Source: Ktedonobacteraceae bacterium (GTDB taxonomy: Bacteria > Chloroflexota > Ktedonobacteria > Ktedonobacterales > Ktedonobacteraceae). Taken from it: DNA of 64,000 nt. The stretch is taken from positions 249,736 to 313,735 of the forward strand of contig DASRBN010000037.1 in the NCBI GenBank assembly GCA_035653615.1. The letters are read 5' to 3'. Below, one piece after another: positions 35,076-44,303 of this stretch. Each line of letters starts with the position of its first letter. The stretch's first letter is position 1. A program made the position numbers and the translations under genes. The notes under the pieces are model-generated. The model searched no databases. It saw only the letters and a list, made by a program, of their open reading frames with translations, and had not been told where the DNA came from.

Positions 35076-37805
35076 ATGGAGGCGAAAATACAATCGCCTA
35101 CATTGGAGCAATCTACTATCGTCGAGCGTGTTGCTCGCATCGTCTCCAGTGTACGCGGGGCGAAGGCAAATTATGCCCATCTGGCCTCAGAATTAGAGCC
35201 CGCTATCCCTTTTGATATCCTTGGGATCGCACTGCTGCGTCATGATCGTCAGGCTGTGCGCGTCACCGTCTGTCAGCGCAAGGGGAATAGCTGGGTTGCT
35301 CACTATCACCAGCATCCACTCGCGGATTCGATGGTTGAGCGTATTCTAAACATGCAACGGCCCTCTTCTCCAGCAGACCTCGACCAGGCAGGCAAGAGCG
35401 TGGCCGGGCTGATTATCCAGCAGTATCCGGCCGGCCTGGATGGTTCGCCGGCACAGTGTGGTGATGCCTTGAGCGGTAATCCTCACCTGCGCGCAACTCT
35501 CATCGCTCCTCTTGTGGTAGCAGATCGCATCCTCGGCACGTTTGAACTCGGCAGTACCCGCATCAATGCGTATGACGATGAAACCTTGCGCCGTCTCATT
35601 AGCGCCGTGGCCCGCGTACTGGCCGCAGCCATAGAAAGCGCCCAGGTTGGTGGCAGCGTAGAGATTCAAGACCGGCAGCGCCAGGAACTTAAAGACGTTT
35701 CGAGCGCGCTTACTTCCGATATGGACCTTTCCGCCATCCTCAATCGTATCGTCGCCGGTATCGCCAAAGCCTTGCATGGTGCTTCAGCAATTATCATATA
35801 TGAGCGGCAGACCGGACGTTTGCGCCTCCAGGCCCAGTCGGGGCTGAATACAACTCTCCTGGAAGCGGTCATTGAACAAGAAGTAGCTTCTAGCGAGCAA
35901 TCTATTCTTGGTTATGCGCTACTCAAGGGCTCGCCCACCGTCTCACAGAATATCGCTGAGGATGAACGCTTTCCGCTCAGTTCTGGTTTCGCATCGAAGC
36001 TCCAGGTTCACTCGATGTTCGCCTATCCGCTTGTGATTGGCTCGACCGTCTATGGTGTGCTCTTGCTCTGCTCGCCCGAACCGGGTGGATTCACACCTCT
36101 CAAAGCCGATATTCTCTCACTCTTCGCAAGTCAGGCCAGCATTGCCATCCATCATGACATCCTCCTGCAATACTATTACCAGGATGTGGGTAATGAAGAC
36201 AGGCGACTCCAGCTAGAGCGAGCGGCTATCCTTACAGAGATCGAAGCCGCTCTTGTCAGAATAGGAATTTTGGGGGATAGCAGCGCAGACTCTGGCAATG
36301 CTGGCGATACGCTCGATTTCAATCAATCGCCAGCGAAAGATCCATCTTTTTCTCAATTCAACGGGCCGGCCACAGGCTATCTAATTGAACCCCTCTTCAT
36401 CGTTGATCTCACCGGGCGTTGTCTGTATGTGACACCGACTGCGGAAGCGTTTTGTCACAGGCGATTGTTGGCGCCTACCAGTCCATTAATAGAGAGCGTG
36501 GCGGGAGTGTTGCGTCCTGCCTCTTACATCTCCTTAGAAGAGGCATTCACCATCTTATTGCCCCGTATACGCAATGCCGGTGAGGTGCGAGAATATCTCC
36601 AGGCATTTGCGGTTGAGGGTCCCGGCGCCGATAATGACCTGATAAGCATGCAAAGCGAGGGAAATCACCAGAACAGGCATCTTGTGCCGGATGCCTGGGC
36701 GTCGCATATATTACGCTGCGTCATCGCCGCGGAACCAATCCGGCAAGCAACTTCTGCTGATTTCGGAACCCTTGACGATCAAACAGCGCCCGCGGATGAT
36801 CTGTCCTGGCTTGATGAACCCGGTGATCTGGAGCGAGCATCGGGTAGGCCAGCGCAAAATGATGCTCCTTCGGATCGTCACTACCGGTTGAAGCGCTATC
36901 CGCTCTATAATGCACACGGCCGGTTGATAGCGAATGCCCTGCAAGCGCAAGATATCACCGAGCAGGTACGCGACGAAAAAAATCGCTCGGCGCTACTTTC
37001 CGCCGTTTCACACGAGTTGCGCACCCCGCTTACAACCATCAAAGCGGCCGTCACCGGGCTTATGCAGCCAGGTATCGAATTTGATGAAACCATGCTGCAT
37101 GAGATACTTGAAGAAATTGATTCCCAGACCGATCAGCTTGATACGCTTGTCAACGCGCTGATAGACATGTCGCGCATCCGGATGGGAGCGCTGATCCTGG
37201 ATAAAGAATGGTGCGATGTGCGGGAGATAGTGCATGTCACACTTTCTCGCATGCGGCATGTACTGGATGGCCGGGCCGTGCGCACGCTCTTCCAACCGCA
37301 ATTACCGCTCATTCAAGCTGACTACGTACAACTGGGGCGCGTCTTCAGTAACCTGATCGAAAATGCGGCTCGCTATAGTCCACCCGGCTCAGAGATAGTC
37401 ATCTCACTTGACATGGTTACGTATCATGATCTACGAGATGCCGCTGTTCCGCTCGACGAATCAGGCGCAGGGAACACATTAGGGATTCTTCGTTTCACTC
37501 AGAATGACATGCCCAGCCATGCCATTCTGAGTGAAACGAAGAATCCGAAGCTATCTCAGGGAAGCATGCCCTCCAGGGACGGAGCCTTTTTACGCGCTCA
37601 AGTAATCGATCATGGAAGCGGTGTGCCGGAGTGCGAGCGCGAGCGCATTTTCAAGCCTTTTTATAGTTTCGATCCCAAGAATAGTGGACTTGGGTTAGCT
37701 ATCTGTCGTGGCATCATTGAAGCTCACCAGGGTAGCATCTGGGTAGAGCAAATGCCAGGTGGAGGTTCATGTTTCGTCTTTGTGCTGCCAAATATCTCAT
37801 CGTAG
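35076..37805 (+). CDS. GAF-GAF-PAS sensor histidine kinase with an in-frame repeat insertion
   Basis: A 909-residue cytoplasmic kinase without membrane segments. Two GAF domains (about 25-185 and 200-370), a PAS-like region (about 435-640, ending in ALQAQDITEQVRDEK), the His box SAVSHELRTPLTTIKAA near 645-660, the N box VFSNLIENAARYSPPG near 755 and the G boxes VIDHGSGVPECERERIF and NSGLGLAICRGI. Between N and G1 boxes, residues about 803-825 are encoded by a family A palindrome, read as ILRFTQNDM and HAILSETKN, enlarging a surface loop. The TAG stop lies in a family B repeat. It likely phosphorylates the regulator encoded at 37906. AGGGAG lies before the ATG. Confidence 0.9.
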   Translation: MEAKIQSPTLEQSTIVERVARIVSSVRGAKANYAHLASELEPAIPFDILGIALLRHDRQAVRVTVCQRKGNSWVAHYHQHPLADSMVERILNMQRPSSPADLDQAGKSVAGLIIQQYPAGLDGSPAQCGDALSGNPHLRATLIAPLVVADRILGTFELGSTRINAYDDETLRRLISAVARVLAAAIESAQVGGSVEIQDRQRQELKDVSSALTSDMDLSAILNRIVAGIAKALHGASAIIIYERQTGRLRLQAQSGLNTTLLEAVIEQEVASSEQSILGYALLKGSPTVSQNIAEDERFPLSSGFASKLQVHSMFAYPLVIGSTVYGVLLLCSPEPGGFTPLKADILSLFASQASIAIHHDILLQYYYQDVGNEDRRLQLERAAILTEIEAALVRIGILGDSSADSGNAGDTLDFNQSPAKDPSFSQFNGPATGYLIEPLFIVDLTGRCLYVTPTAEAFCHRRLLAPTSPLIESVAGVLRPASYISLEEAFTILLPRIRNAGEVREYLQAFAVEGPGADNDLISMQSEGNHQNRHLVPDAWASHILRCVIAAEPIRQATSADFGTLDDQTAPADDLSWLDEPGDLERASGRPAQNDAPSDRHYRLKRYPLYNAHGRLIANALQAQDITEQVRDEKNRSALLSAVSHELRTPLTTIKAAVTGLMQPGIEFDETMLHEILEEIDSQTDQLDTLVNALIDMSRIRMGALILDKEWCDVREIVHVTLSRMRHVLDGRAVRTLFQPQLPLIQADYVQLGRVFSNLIENAARYSPPGSEIVISLDMVTYHDLRDAAVPLDESGAGNTLGILRFTQNDMPSHAILSETKNPKLSQGSMPSRDGAFLRAQVIDHGSGVPECERERIFKPFYSFDPKNSGLGLAICRGIIEAHQGSIWVEQMPGGGSCFVFVLPNISS
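37483..37546. repeat. Palindromic repeat family A inside the kinase reading frame
   Basis: Arms 37483-37511 and 37518-37546 are reverse complements over 29 bases with one mismatch and a six-base loop. Both arms carry the family core, here with TTCGTTTCACTCAG. The frame is kept through the element. Confidence 0.9.
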
Positions 37806-37828
37806 GGGCCCAAGCTTGTGGTTGCCCG
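37802..37828. repeat. Repeat family B at the kinase stop codon
   Basis: GTAGGGGCCCAAGCTTGTGG then TTGCCC. The TAG at its second base is the stop of the kinase gene. Confidence 0.6.
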
Positions 37829-37905
37829 TCATGGTTGACTACCAGTGTAGAGTGCGGATTTATCCCGCACGTGGTTGCCTCTACACGTAACGGAGTACTA
37901 TCTGC

Positions 37906-38805
37906 ATGAAAACCAGGAGAAAATGCATACTCGTCGTCGATGATGATCCGCCTATACAGCGCATTTTGCGCCGAAATCTCATGATGAGCGGTTATGATGT
38001 CTTGATTGCAGAGGATGGCAAAGAAGCAGTAGAAATTGTGCGCATGCATCAACCAGACCTTATTCTACTCGACCTCTGGTTGCCGGGTGAAATAGATGGA
38101 CTGGGTGTATGCAGGCGAGTTCGTCAATGGACGCAGACGCCTATAATCATCCTGTCTGCTCGCAAAGAGGAAAAGCAGAAAGTAGAGGCTCTCGACCTGG
38201 GTGCTGATGATTATTTAACCAAGCCTTTCAGCAATGATGAGCTACAGGCGCGCGTGCGCGCCTGCCTCAGGCGAGCCGCGGGAACTGCGGAACCAGGGAA
38301 CCAGCAACAACCCGATATTTTACAGACTGAAGACGGTTATTTAAGTATGAATACGGCACGCCGTCAGGTACTGGTTGGCAGTCACGAGGTCAAACTGACG
38401 CCGACCGAGTTCGAGTTATTACGACAGCTCATGCTGCACGCGGGTAAGGTTCTAACCCATCGTGTGCTGCTGCGCTCCGTCTGGGGGCCCGAGTACGGTG
38501 AGGAAGCTGATTATCTGCGCGTCTATGTGCGACAGCTACGGGTGAAGGTCGAGGAAACGCCCTCGGACCCGCGCTATATCATTACCGAGCCGGGAGTTGG
38601 GTATGTCTTTCAAGCTCAGGTACGGACTCTGCAACAAACAGGCATGCCCTGGAATGAGAGACCTGAAATAGTACCTGGAGAGCAGGGAACGGGAAATGTG
38701 CCAGGTGGCGCAGCGGCTTTTACAAATTCGCTATCGAATGATACACATGTCATTCTGAGCGAAGTGAAGAATCTCGGTTCCTTACCTGAAAGGGAGATCG
38801 GCTAA
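37906..38805 (+). CDS. OmpR/PhoB-type response regulator with a repeat-derived tail
   Basis: A 299-residue regulator. The receiver (1-122) has acidic residues in CILVVDDDPP, the phosphoacceptor Asp in LILLDLWLPGE, Ser in IIILSARKEE and Lys in YLTKPFSNDEL. The winged helix (about 145-240) includes KLTPTEFELLRQLMLHAG, then LLRSVWGPEYGEEADYLRVY and IITEPGVGYVF. It resembles KdpE-type regulators. The 60 residues after the DNA-binding domain are not part of the family: the final HVILSEVKNLGSLPE is encoded by a half copy of the family A repeat. It lies 100 bases after the kinase gene and is its likely partner. Confidence 0.92.
   Translation: MKTRRKCILVVDDDPPIQRILRRNLMMSGYDVLIAEDGKEAVEIVRMHQPDLILLDLWLPGEIDGLGVCRRVRQWTQTPIIILSARKEEKQKVEALDLGADDYLTKPFSNDELQARVRACLRRAAGTAEPGNQQQPDILQTEDGYLSMNTARRQVLVGSHEVKLTPTEFELLRQLMLHAGKVLTHRVLLRSVWGPEYGEEADYLRVYVRQLRVKVEETPSDPRYIITEPGVGYVFQAQVRTLQQTGMPWNERPEIVPGEQGTGNVPGGAAAFTNSLSNDTHVILSEVKNLGSLPEREIG
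38746..38775. repeat. Family A half copy inside the regulator gene
   Basis: CATGTCATTCTGAGCGAAG then TGAAGAATCTC, a single right arm within the last codons of the response regulator. Confidence 0.8.
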
Positions 38806-39147
38806 GATGTGGAGTAGGGACTCAAGAGATTCTTCGTTGCACTCAGAATGCCATGCCCCGGATACACCCGGGTGTATCCGGGGCATGGCATTCTGAGTGC
38901 AACGAAGAGTATGATGCATCGGGGTATATATCAAAAAGTTTAACTCAACAAGTGGAAATCTTAATAAAATTTTAATATCATGACCCGAATTTTTATATAC
39001 TCTTTGCTCGTAATGTCGTAAACTCCATGATGGGAGAGAAGACACTTGTATTGAGGAATTGCCTGTCATGATAACAGTCATTCCAAAAAGTTACAATACC
39101 TGAGCCTATGGTTTGTATGGCTTTCAAGGGAGAGGGAGTAGAGGATA
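38806..39147. other. Gene-free stretch before the chemosensory operon
   Basis: After the family A palindrome at 38831-38908 the stretch turns AT-rich, with the palindrome TAAAATTTTA at 38965-38974 and TTTATATAC soon after, a plausible promoter and operator zone for the chemosensory operon. GAGGATA precedes the first gene. Confidence 0.45.
38831..38908. repeat. Palindromic repeat family A, perfect 39-bp arms without loop
   Basis: Bases 38831-38869 and 38870-38908 are exact reverse complements meeting at CCCGGG. The outer part is the family A core (TCTTCGTTGCACTCAGAATG); the inner part, GGATACACCC, is unique to this copy. It starts 25 bases after the regulator stop and may terminate transcription. 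Confidence 0.9.
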
Positions 39148-40554
39148 ATGGAGCTGCAAGATCAAATTATGGATGGAGACCTGCAAACGCTTGGGCTCCA
39201 ATCGATCCTGAAGATGCTCGCGTTGAGTGGTAAAACTGGAACATTATTCGTACATTCCGGGCCAGAAACCATCTCTATCGGCCTGCGTAAGGGTCAGATC
39301 ATGGCGGTGCGTGAAAATGAATCCACGCAGTATGATCTGCTTGGCATGCTCTGCCTGATCAATAAGCTGGACCCGCCGCGCGCCCAATCCGTGCGTGAAA
39401 TGGCAAAGGGCAACATGCAGGTAGCGCTGGCGCTGCTCGTTGAAAACAACTGGATGAGCCGCGACGAAATGCAACGTCGCCTTGAATTTGCCATTACACA
39501 AACGATTAGCCATGCATTGCGCTGGGTGAACGGGCGCTTCTCGTTCCACCGCCAGCTCATTGCGATGGAGAGCAGGATGGAACCTCTGGATGTTGATACC
39601 GTCTTGTTAGAAGCTTTGCGTCAGGCCGACGAATGGGAAGAGATGAGGCAAACAACTCTCACCCGTACATCGGTCGCGCGTTGGCTGCCGGAGGTCAACA
39701 AAGATGTCCGCAACCTGGGGTTGAGCCAGGAGCACATAGAGGTGCTTTGCCTCTCCAATGGAGAAATCTCTTTGCAGGCAATGGCGCTCGTGCTGATGAT
39801 GCCGGAAGCCCGTATCGCCCGTATCATGACTCATCTGCTTGAACTGCGCCTGATCGAAGTTGTCGATACCGCTCTCGAAGCAGAATTGCAGCAGGATCTT
39901 TCTAATATCATTATCATGTGCCAGCATACCCTGGCACAGCAGCGACAAAACCTTACCCCTGAACAACATCTTCTTGGATTGATAAAGACCCTTTCCCAAT
40001 GTATTAATGGCTTGCTTATCCATCATGGCAAATATGCGAAAGCTCTACGCGGGCGAGGTCAATTACCTGTGCCAGAGATCGTGCGTTACCTGGAACGCCG
40101 TTTCTCGCAACCTTTACAGTTGCTATCAAAGCAGCAGTATGCTATCCTCGAAACCGCGAATTTTGTGAATGGTCAGCTTGACTGTACGGAAATCCTGAAC
40201 CTGAACAAATTGGTCAAGGGGGAAAAGCTAGAGGAATTTTATTGGGAAGCGGTACTGGGCCTTGCCACGTTCTTGCGTACCGTTTTCGCAACCTTATTGA
40301 ACGATGAAGTCGGCAATTCTCATACCGGTCGCCAGCTCAACGTCGTTTGGAAAACGTTCCTCAGCGAAATTGACCAGGAAATTCAACAGTACCAGCTCTA
40401 TCGTGCGAATCAACATATGCAGCAGGCGCGAAACCGGCGCAATGAAGGGACGTTCCAGGCAGGCCCTGGCGTGCCCTTGCCCGGTGTATCCGGCGTATCA
40501 CAGGGTCAGAATGATCTACCCTGGTCATCTGAGACGCAAAGGAGGTTAATGTGA
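39148..40554 (+). CDS. DUF4388 (PatA N-terminal-like) protein
   Basis: A 468-residue protein. Residues 1-110 match the DUF4388 module found at the start of cyanobacterial PatA/PixG regulators: DLQTLGLQSILKMLALSGKT, GTLFVHSGPETISIGLRKGQ. The rest is helical, with a winged-helix-like part (ISLQAMALVLMMPEARIARI) and a Gly/Pro-rich tail. In PatA a receiver domain follows in the same polypeptide; here the receiver is a separate gene overlapping by four bases. It is the first gene of the chemosensory operon and probably links CheA output to pili, motility or polymer secretion. Confidence 0.85.
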   Translation: MELQDQIMDGDLQTLGLQSILKMLALSGKTGTLFVHSGPETISIGLRKGQIMAVRENESTQYDLLGMLCLINKLDPPRAQSVREMAKGNMQVALALLVENNWMSRDEMQRRLEFAITQTISHALRWVNGRFSFHRQLIAMESRMEPLDVDTVLLEALRQADEWEEMRQTTLTRTSVARWLPEVNKDVRNLGLSQEHIEVLCLSNGEISLQAMALVLMMPEARIARIMTHLLELRLIEVVDTALEAELQQDLSNIIIMCQHTLAQQRQNLTPEQHLLGLIKTLSQCINGLLIHHGKYAKALRGRGQLPVPEIVRYLERRFSQPLQLLSKQQYAILETANFVNGQLDCTEILNLNKLVKGEKLEEFYWEAVLGLATFLRTVFATLLNDEVGNSHTGRQLNVVWKTFLSEIDQEIQQYQLYRANQHMQQARNRRNEGTFQAGPGVPLPGVSGVSQGQNDLPWSSETQRRLM

Positions 40555-40988
40555 AGATGATCGAACCGACGGTATTAGTGGTTGACGATAGTCCCACTGT
40601 GCGGAAAATTGTGCAAATGACGCTACAGCGTGAGCATATCCGGGTCATTACTGCCGGCGATGGACTGAGCGCTCTCACCTCAGTGGCGGATGAAATGCCT
40701 GCCCTCATCCTCCTCGATATCCAGTTGCCTCGTATGGATGGGTACCATATTTGCCAGATAATACGCAAAAACTTGCAGTTTCGCACAATACCTATTATTA
40801 TGCTCAGTGGGAAAGATGGTTTATTCGACAAGATGCGGGGTCGGCTTGCCGGATCAACCGAATATCTTACGAAGCCCTTCGACACGGCTGAATTGATCCA
40901 CACGGTCAAGAAACATCTTGTGGATTGGCAAGCACGCATGCCCCCACAACAGGAAGGTATGCGAACCCGCCTCAGACGACGTGGATAG
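40551..40988 (+). CDS. CheY-like receiver protein (PilG/PixG-receiver type)
   Basis: A 145-residue single receiver. TVLVVDDSPTVRKIVQMTL supplies the acidic pair, LILLDIQLPRMDGYH the phosphoacceptor, IIMLSGKDG the Thr/Ser site and TEYLTKPFDTAEL the Lys. The start is GTG, whose last bases overlap the TGA of the DUF4388 gene, with AGGAGG five bases upstream; an ATG two codons later is badly spaced. The C-terminal tail is Arg-rich (MRTRLRRRG). Its likely phosphodonor is the CheA hybrid at 44539. Confidence 0.92.
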   Translation: MKMIEPTVLVVDDSPTVRKIVQMTLQREHIRVITAGDGLSALTSVADEMPALILLDIQLPRMDGYHICQIIRKNLQFRTIPIIMLSGKDGLFDKMRGRLAGSTEYLTKPFDTAELIHTVKKHLVDWQARMPPQQEGMRTRLRRRG

Positions 40989-41066
40989 AGGTCCCCCAAA
41001 AATAGCCATTCTTTCCTAGTGTCTGGTGCAATGGGTTGCACCTCTACAAAGGAAAGGTATACTGAA

Positions 41067-41432
41067 ATGCCAGGGCAGAAGGTACTCGTAGTTGATGATA
41101 GTTGGACAGAGTTGACGATGATTGCGGCTCCTCTGCGCAATAACGGCTTTGAGGTAGTCACCGCCCTTGATGGCGATGAGGCCCTTGAAAAAGTCTTCAG
41201 GGAACGCCCGCAATGTATCGTACTGGACGTAGTCTTGCCCAAACAAAATGGATTTCAACTGTGTCGCAGACTCAAAAGCCTGGAAGCAAGTAAGCACATA
41301 CCGATTATTTTATTGACCAGCAAGAACACGCCTCTTGACAAATCCTGGGGGTTGCGACAGGGCGCTGATATGTACATGACGAAGCCTTTTAGCGAAGACG
41401 AGCTGGTTAGTAATGTCCGTCGACTGACATAA
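41067..41432 (+). CDS. CheY-like receiver protein (PilH/PixH type)
   Basis: A 121-residue receiver with KVLVVDDSWTELTMIAAPL, CIVLDVVLPKQNGFQL (phosphoacceptor Asp), IILLTSKNTP and ADMYMTKPFSEDEL (Lys). Two CheY proteins in one operon is the pattern of pilus-type chemosensory systems, where one drives output and the other acts as phosphate sink. ATG 41067 has AAGGAAAGG about nine bases upstream; the frame is open upstream without a ribosome site. Confidence 0.93.
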   Translation: MPGQKVLVVDDSWTELTMIAAPLRNNGFEVVTALDGDEALEKVFRERPQCIVLDVVLPKQNGFQLCRRLKSLEASKHIPIILLTSKNTPLDKSWGLRQGADMYMTKPFSEDELVSNVRRLT

Positions 41433-41448
41433 CGATGAGGAGCTTAGC

Positions 41449-42129
41449 ATGTTGCAGCCTGATGCAAGGCAATGGTCGCAGCCAGCCGGTTCAACACCCC
41501 GTAGGGGCCGATTTACCGATCCCAACGCCGATTCATCGGCCTTGAGTTCGCCCGCCTCTGATGTGGCACGCCGGAGTGGAAGTTCTGCGGGCTTGCCATC
41601 GCTTCCTTTCGTCGTGGAAACCCTACCCGGTAATCCTAACGCGGCTGCGGATCTTGCAATGGTCGCTGCTGAGCCGGTTGAGGCGGGTGACCAGTATCTT
41701 GTCTTCACCTTGCTTGGGCAGGAGTTTGCACTGAAAGCAGAGCACATCGAGGGCGTTGAGCGCCTGGCAGATGTGACACCTGTTCCCAATGTTGCATCCT
41801 GGGTCAGCGGCGTCATAAATTTGCGTGGCTCTATTGCCTCTGTCGTCGATCTGCGTGCGTTTCTAGGGCTTGAACGGCTCCCGTATAATCCACGGACGCG
41901 CTTATTATCGGTTGAATGTAATGAGATGGTGATTTGCCTGGTGGTAGACAGCGTGAGTGATATGCTTCCTATTGCTCCTTCCACTATTGCCGCTGTTTCG
42001 CGTCAGAATAATGTTCCGTATTGGATCGCTCCCTATGCTGTGGGGAGTGTCAATTTAGGCAAGCGAGCTATCGTCATTTTAGATGCGGCTCGTCTGCTGT
42101 TCTCTGAAAAAATGCAGCACTATTCTTAA
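41449..42129 (+). CDS. CheW-like coupling protein with N-terminal extension
   Basis: A 226-residue protein. The CheW domain covers about 80-222: YLVFTLLGQEFALKAEHIEG, WVSGVINLRGSIASVVDL and LVVDSVSDMLPI. It should bridge the chemoreceptor at 42255 and the CheA at 44539. The first 75 residues are low-complexity; residues 17-30 (RRGRFTDPNADSS) are encoded by a palindromic GTAGGGGCCGATTTACCGATC element. AGGAG lies seven bases before the ATG and 16 bases separate it from the receiver gene. Confidence 0.93.
   Translation: MLQPDARQWSQPAGSTPRRGRFTDPNADSSALSSPASDVARRSGSSAGLPSLPFVVETLPGNPNAAADLAMVAAEPVEAGDQYLVFTLLGQEFALKAEHIEGVERLADVTPVPNVASWVSGVINLRGSIASVVDLRAFLGLERLPYNPRTRLLSVECNEMVICLVVDSVSDMLPIAPSTIAAVSRQNNVPYWIAPYAVGSVNLGKRAIVILDAARLLFSEKMQHYS
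41491..41541. repeat. Repeat family D inside the cheW-like gene
   Basis: CCCCGTAGGGGCCGATTTAC with related CCGATTCATCGGCC following. A second copy is at 57427. Confidence 0.5.
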
Positions 42130-42254
42130 TTGAAACTCGTTTCGGTCTGAATAGTTGAGGTGGTCGTAAGCTGCTACATATGCCACCGTGTTCGTCGGAT
42201 ACCTGTAATGGTGTCTCTATTTCAACGCTGCTTCACTGAGAGGAGGCCTGGCGG

Positions 42255-44303
42255 ATGAATGATCGCAATACTGGCGGAATGACAATTAGCTCGCTCTTGT
42301 TTACAGGGCTTATCGTTTCAGTTGCCATTCCGGTCGCTCTAATTATTGTCCTCGGCATACTGGCCCATAGCAGTTCACCGGTATTTGTGTATGTGGATGC
42401 GCTCTGTGCTGTAGGGGTATTGCTGGGTGTCCTGGTGGTGAATTATTTTATTAAGCGCAAAATCCAGGACCGTCTTCTGGCGCTGATAGATATCTGCCGC
42501 AGCTATGCTGGGGGAGACCGTACCGTTCGTGCTACGGTCACCGGTGATGATGAATTCGCTATGCTGGCGATGTCTCTCAACACGCTTCTTGATAGCCAGG
42601 GCTTTGTCTCAGGCGCTGTCGCCTCCGGTGGTAGTGGCAGCGATGCGGCAGCTTTGCAGGCGCAGATTGAGAAATTGCTACAGGAAGTCAGCGCCGTTGG
42701 TGATGGTGACCTGCGCGTACAGGCCGAAGTGACGCCAGATACCCTGGGTGTACTGGCCGATTCCTTCAACTACATGATCGAAGAGCTTGCGAAGGTCGTT
42801 GGACGCGTGCAGGCGACTGCCGTACAGGTGACGAATGCTACCCGTCGTATCCTGGATCGCTCGGCTGAACTGGCGCAGGCCTCTGAAACACAGGTGACGC
42901 AGATTTCGCAGACTACCCAGGCAGTAGAAGCCCTGGCCGTCTTTATCCAGAATGTGGCCCGCAATGCTCAGTTGAGTACCGAAGCAGCGCAGGAAGCGTT
43001 GCGTAACGCCGATTCCGGTCAGCAAGCGGTACGTCAATCAATCCAGGGTATGACGGTTATTCGCGAGAACGTCCAGGAAACTTCTAAGAAGATCAAGCGA
43101 CTTGGCGAGCGCTCGAATGAAATCGGTGAAATCGTGCGTATCATCGAAGATATCGCCGATCAGACAAACCTGCTTGCGCTCAACGCTGCCATCCAGTCCG
43201 CCATGGCAGGTGAGCATGGACGAGGATTTGCTGTAGTCGCCGATGAAATCCGCCTGCTTGCTGAACGCTCAACCGAATCAACGAAGCGTATTGCCACACT
43301 GGTCAAGAGTATTCAGGGCGATACGTTTGAAGCGGTCGTCGCAATGGAAGATAGCACGCAGGAAGTGGTCAAGGGTTCGCAACTTGCTGACGACGCCGGA
43401 CGCGCGCTCAACTCGATTTATGCTGCTGTAGAACGCCAGGCGCAAATGATTGAGAGTATTGCACGGGCCGCTGTCGAGCAGGCCAGTGTCTCCGAAAGTG
43501 TCGCTGTCGCTATGGGTCAGATTTCCGAGATCACCAGGCAGACCAATGCCGGAACCCAGGAAGCTGCGATGAGCGTTAGCTATCTTTCCGAACTGGTCGA
43601 TCAATTGCGTGCCTCGGTCTCCACCTTCCGCCTACCGGAGCGCAACAACGAGATGGTTGAGGTATTCCCAGCCATGTCATCCGGCGTACCGGCCTTGACC
43701 GCCGCCAGCACCAGCGGAGAGCATTACTTCCAACAAGATATGGATGTGAATAGAGATTGGAACCAGGGCTTTTCCTCCGATTTCCTGCCGGTTCCGCAGG
43801 CGCCAGAGGCGGGACATTCCGGGCCCTTCCAATTCGCGTTTAATAATCAGCAGGAATTCTCCAATCCGCCGGGTTTCCCGACTCCTCCCCAATCAAATGG
43901 GCAGCAGGCACCATCTCCTAATGGTCAGCAATTTGGGAGCTACCAGGCAGGTATGGCGGGACAGCGAGGACCCCAATTCGGGAGCCAGCCCCAGCCGCAG
44001 GGCCTTCCCGGCCAGCCGTTCGGATCTTATCCGTCTTTTGACAGGATGGGTAGTTTCGATAGCCAGCCCGGGTTCGATGCCCAGCAGCAATTTGGTCCCG
44101 TACCCGATTCCGGCTCCGGCATGCGAAATGATGGCAATCAAAGCCAGCCACTATTTCCGCCTGCCGGTCAGAATCCAGGCATGCAACAGCAGCAGGGGCA
44201 ATCGGTCGTAACGCCTCGCCCGCGTTGGAGAACTCCTCAACAGGGTCAAGCATCATTTGGACAGGACCAGGTTCCATTCCCTAACAATGGATTTGGACAG
44301 TAG
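42255..44303 (+). CDS. Double-HAMP chemoreceptor with a long disordered tail
   Basis: A 682-residue methyl-accepting-type protein. Two membrane helices (about 11-33 and 42-62) are joined by only a few outside residues, so there is no extracellular sensor. Two HAMP units follow (about 64-115 and 130-185), as in PilJ/PixJ, then the signalling coiled coil with the tip ADQTNLLALNAAIQSAMAGE and HGRGFAVVADEIRLLAERS. The tip reads Ile-Gln-Ser where Ile-Glu-Ala is usual. From residue 466 the tail is over 200 residues of Gln, Pro, Gly and Phe, unusual for receptors and without a CheR-binding pentapeptide. AGGAGG lies nine bases before the ATG; the TAG stop is in a family B repeat. Confidence 0.92.
   Translation: MNDRNTGGMTISSLLFTGLIVSVAIPVALIIVLGILAHSSSPVFVYVDALCAVGVLLGVLVVNYFIKRKIQDRLLALIDICRSYAGGDRTVRATVTGDDEFAMLAMSLNTLLDSQGFVSGAVASGGSGSDAAALQAQIEKLLQEVSAVGDGDLRVQAEVTPDTLGVLADSFNYMIEELAKVVGRVQATAVQVTNATRRILDRSAELAQASETQVTQISQTTQAVEALAVFIQNVARNAQLSTEAAQEALRNADSGQQAVRQSIQGMTVIRENVQETSKKIKRLGERSNEIGEIVRIIEDIADQTNLLALNAAIQSAMAGEHGRGFAVVADEIRLLAERSTESTKRIATLVKSIQGDTFEAVVAMEDSTQEVVKGSQLADDAGRALNSIYAAVERQAQMIESIARAAVEQASVSESVAVAMGQISEITRQTNAGTQEAAMSVSYLSELVDQLRASVSTFRLPERNNEMVEVFPAMSSGVPALTAASTSGEHYFQQDMDVNRDWNQGFSSDFLPVPQAPEAGHSGPFQFAFNNQQEFSNPPGFPTPPQSNGQQAPSPNGQQFGSYQAGMAGQRGPQFGSQPQPQGLPGQPFGSYPSFDRMGSFDSQPGFDAQQQFGPVPDSGSGMRNDGNQSQPLFPPAGQNPGMQQQQGQSVVTPRPRWRTPQQGQASFGQDQVPFPNNGFGQ

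Noticed and set aside
35076-38805. KdpD/KdpE potassium-sensing pair
   Set aside because: The regulator resembles KdpE, but the kinase lacks the KdpD and Usp domains and membrane helices, and no kdp transport genes are nearby.
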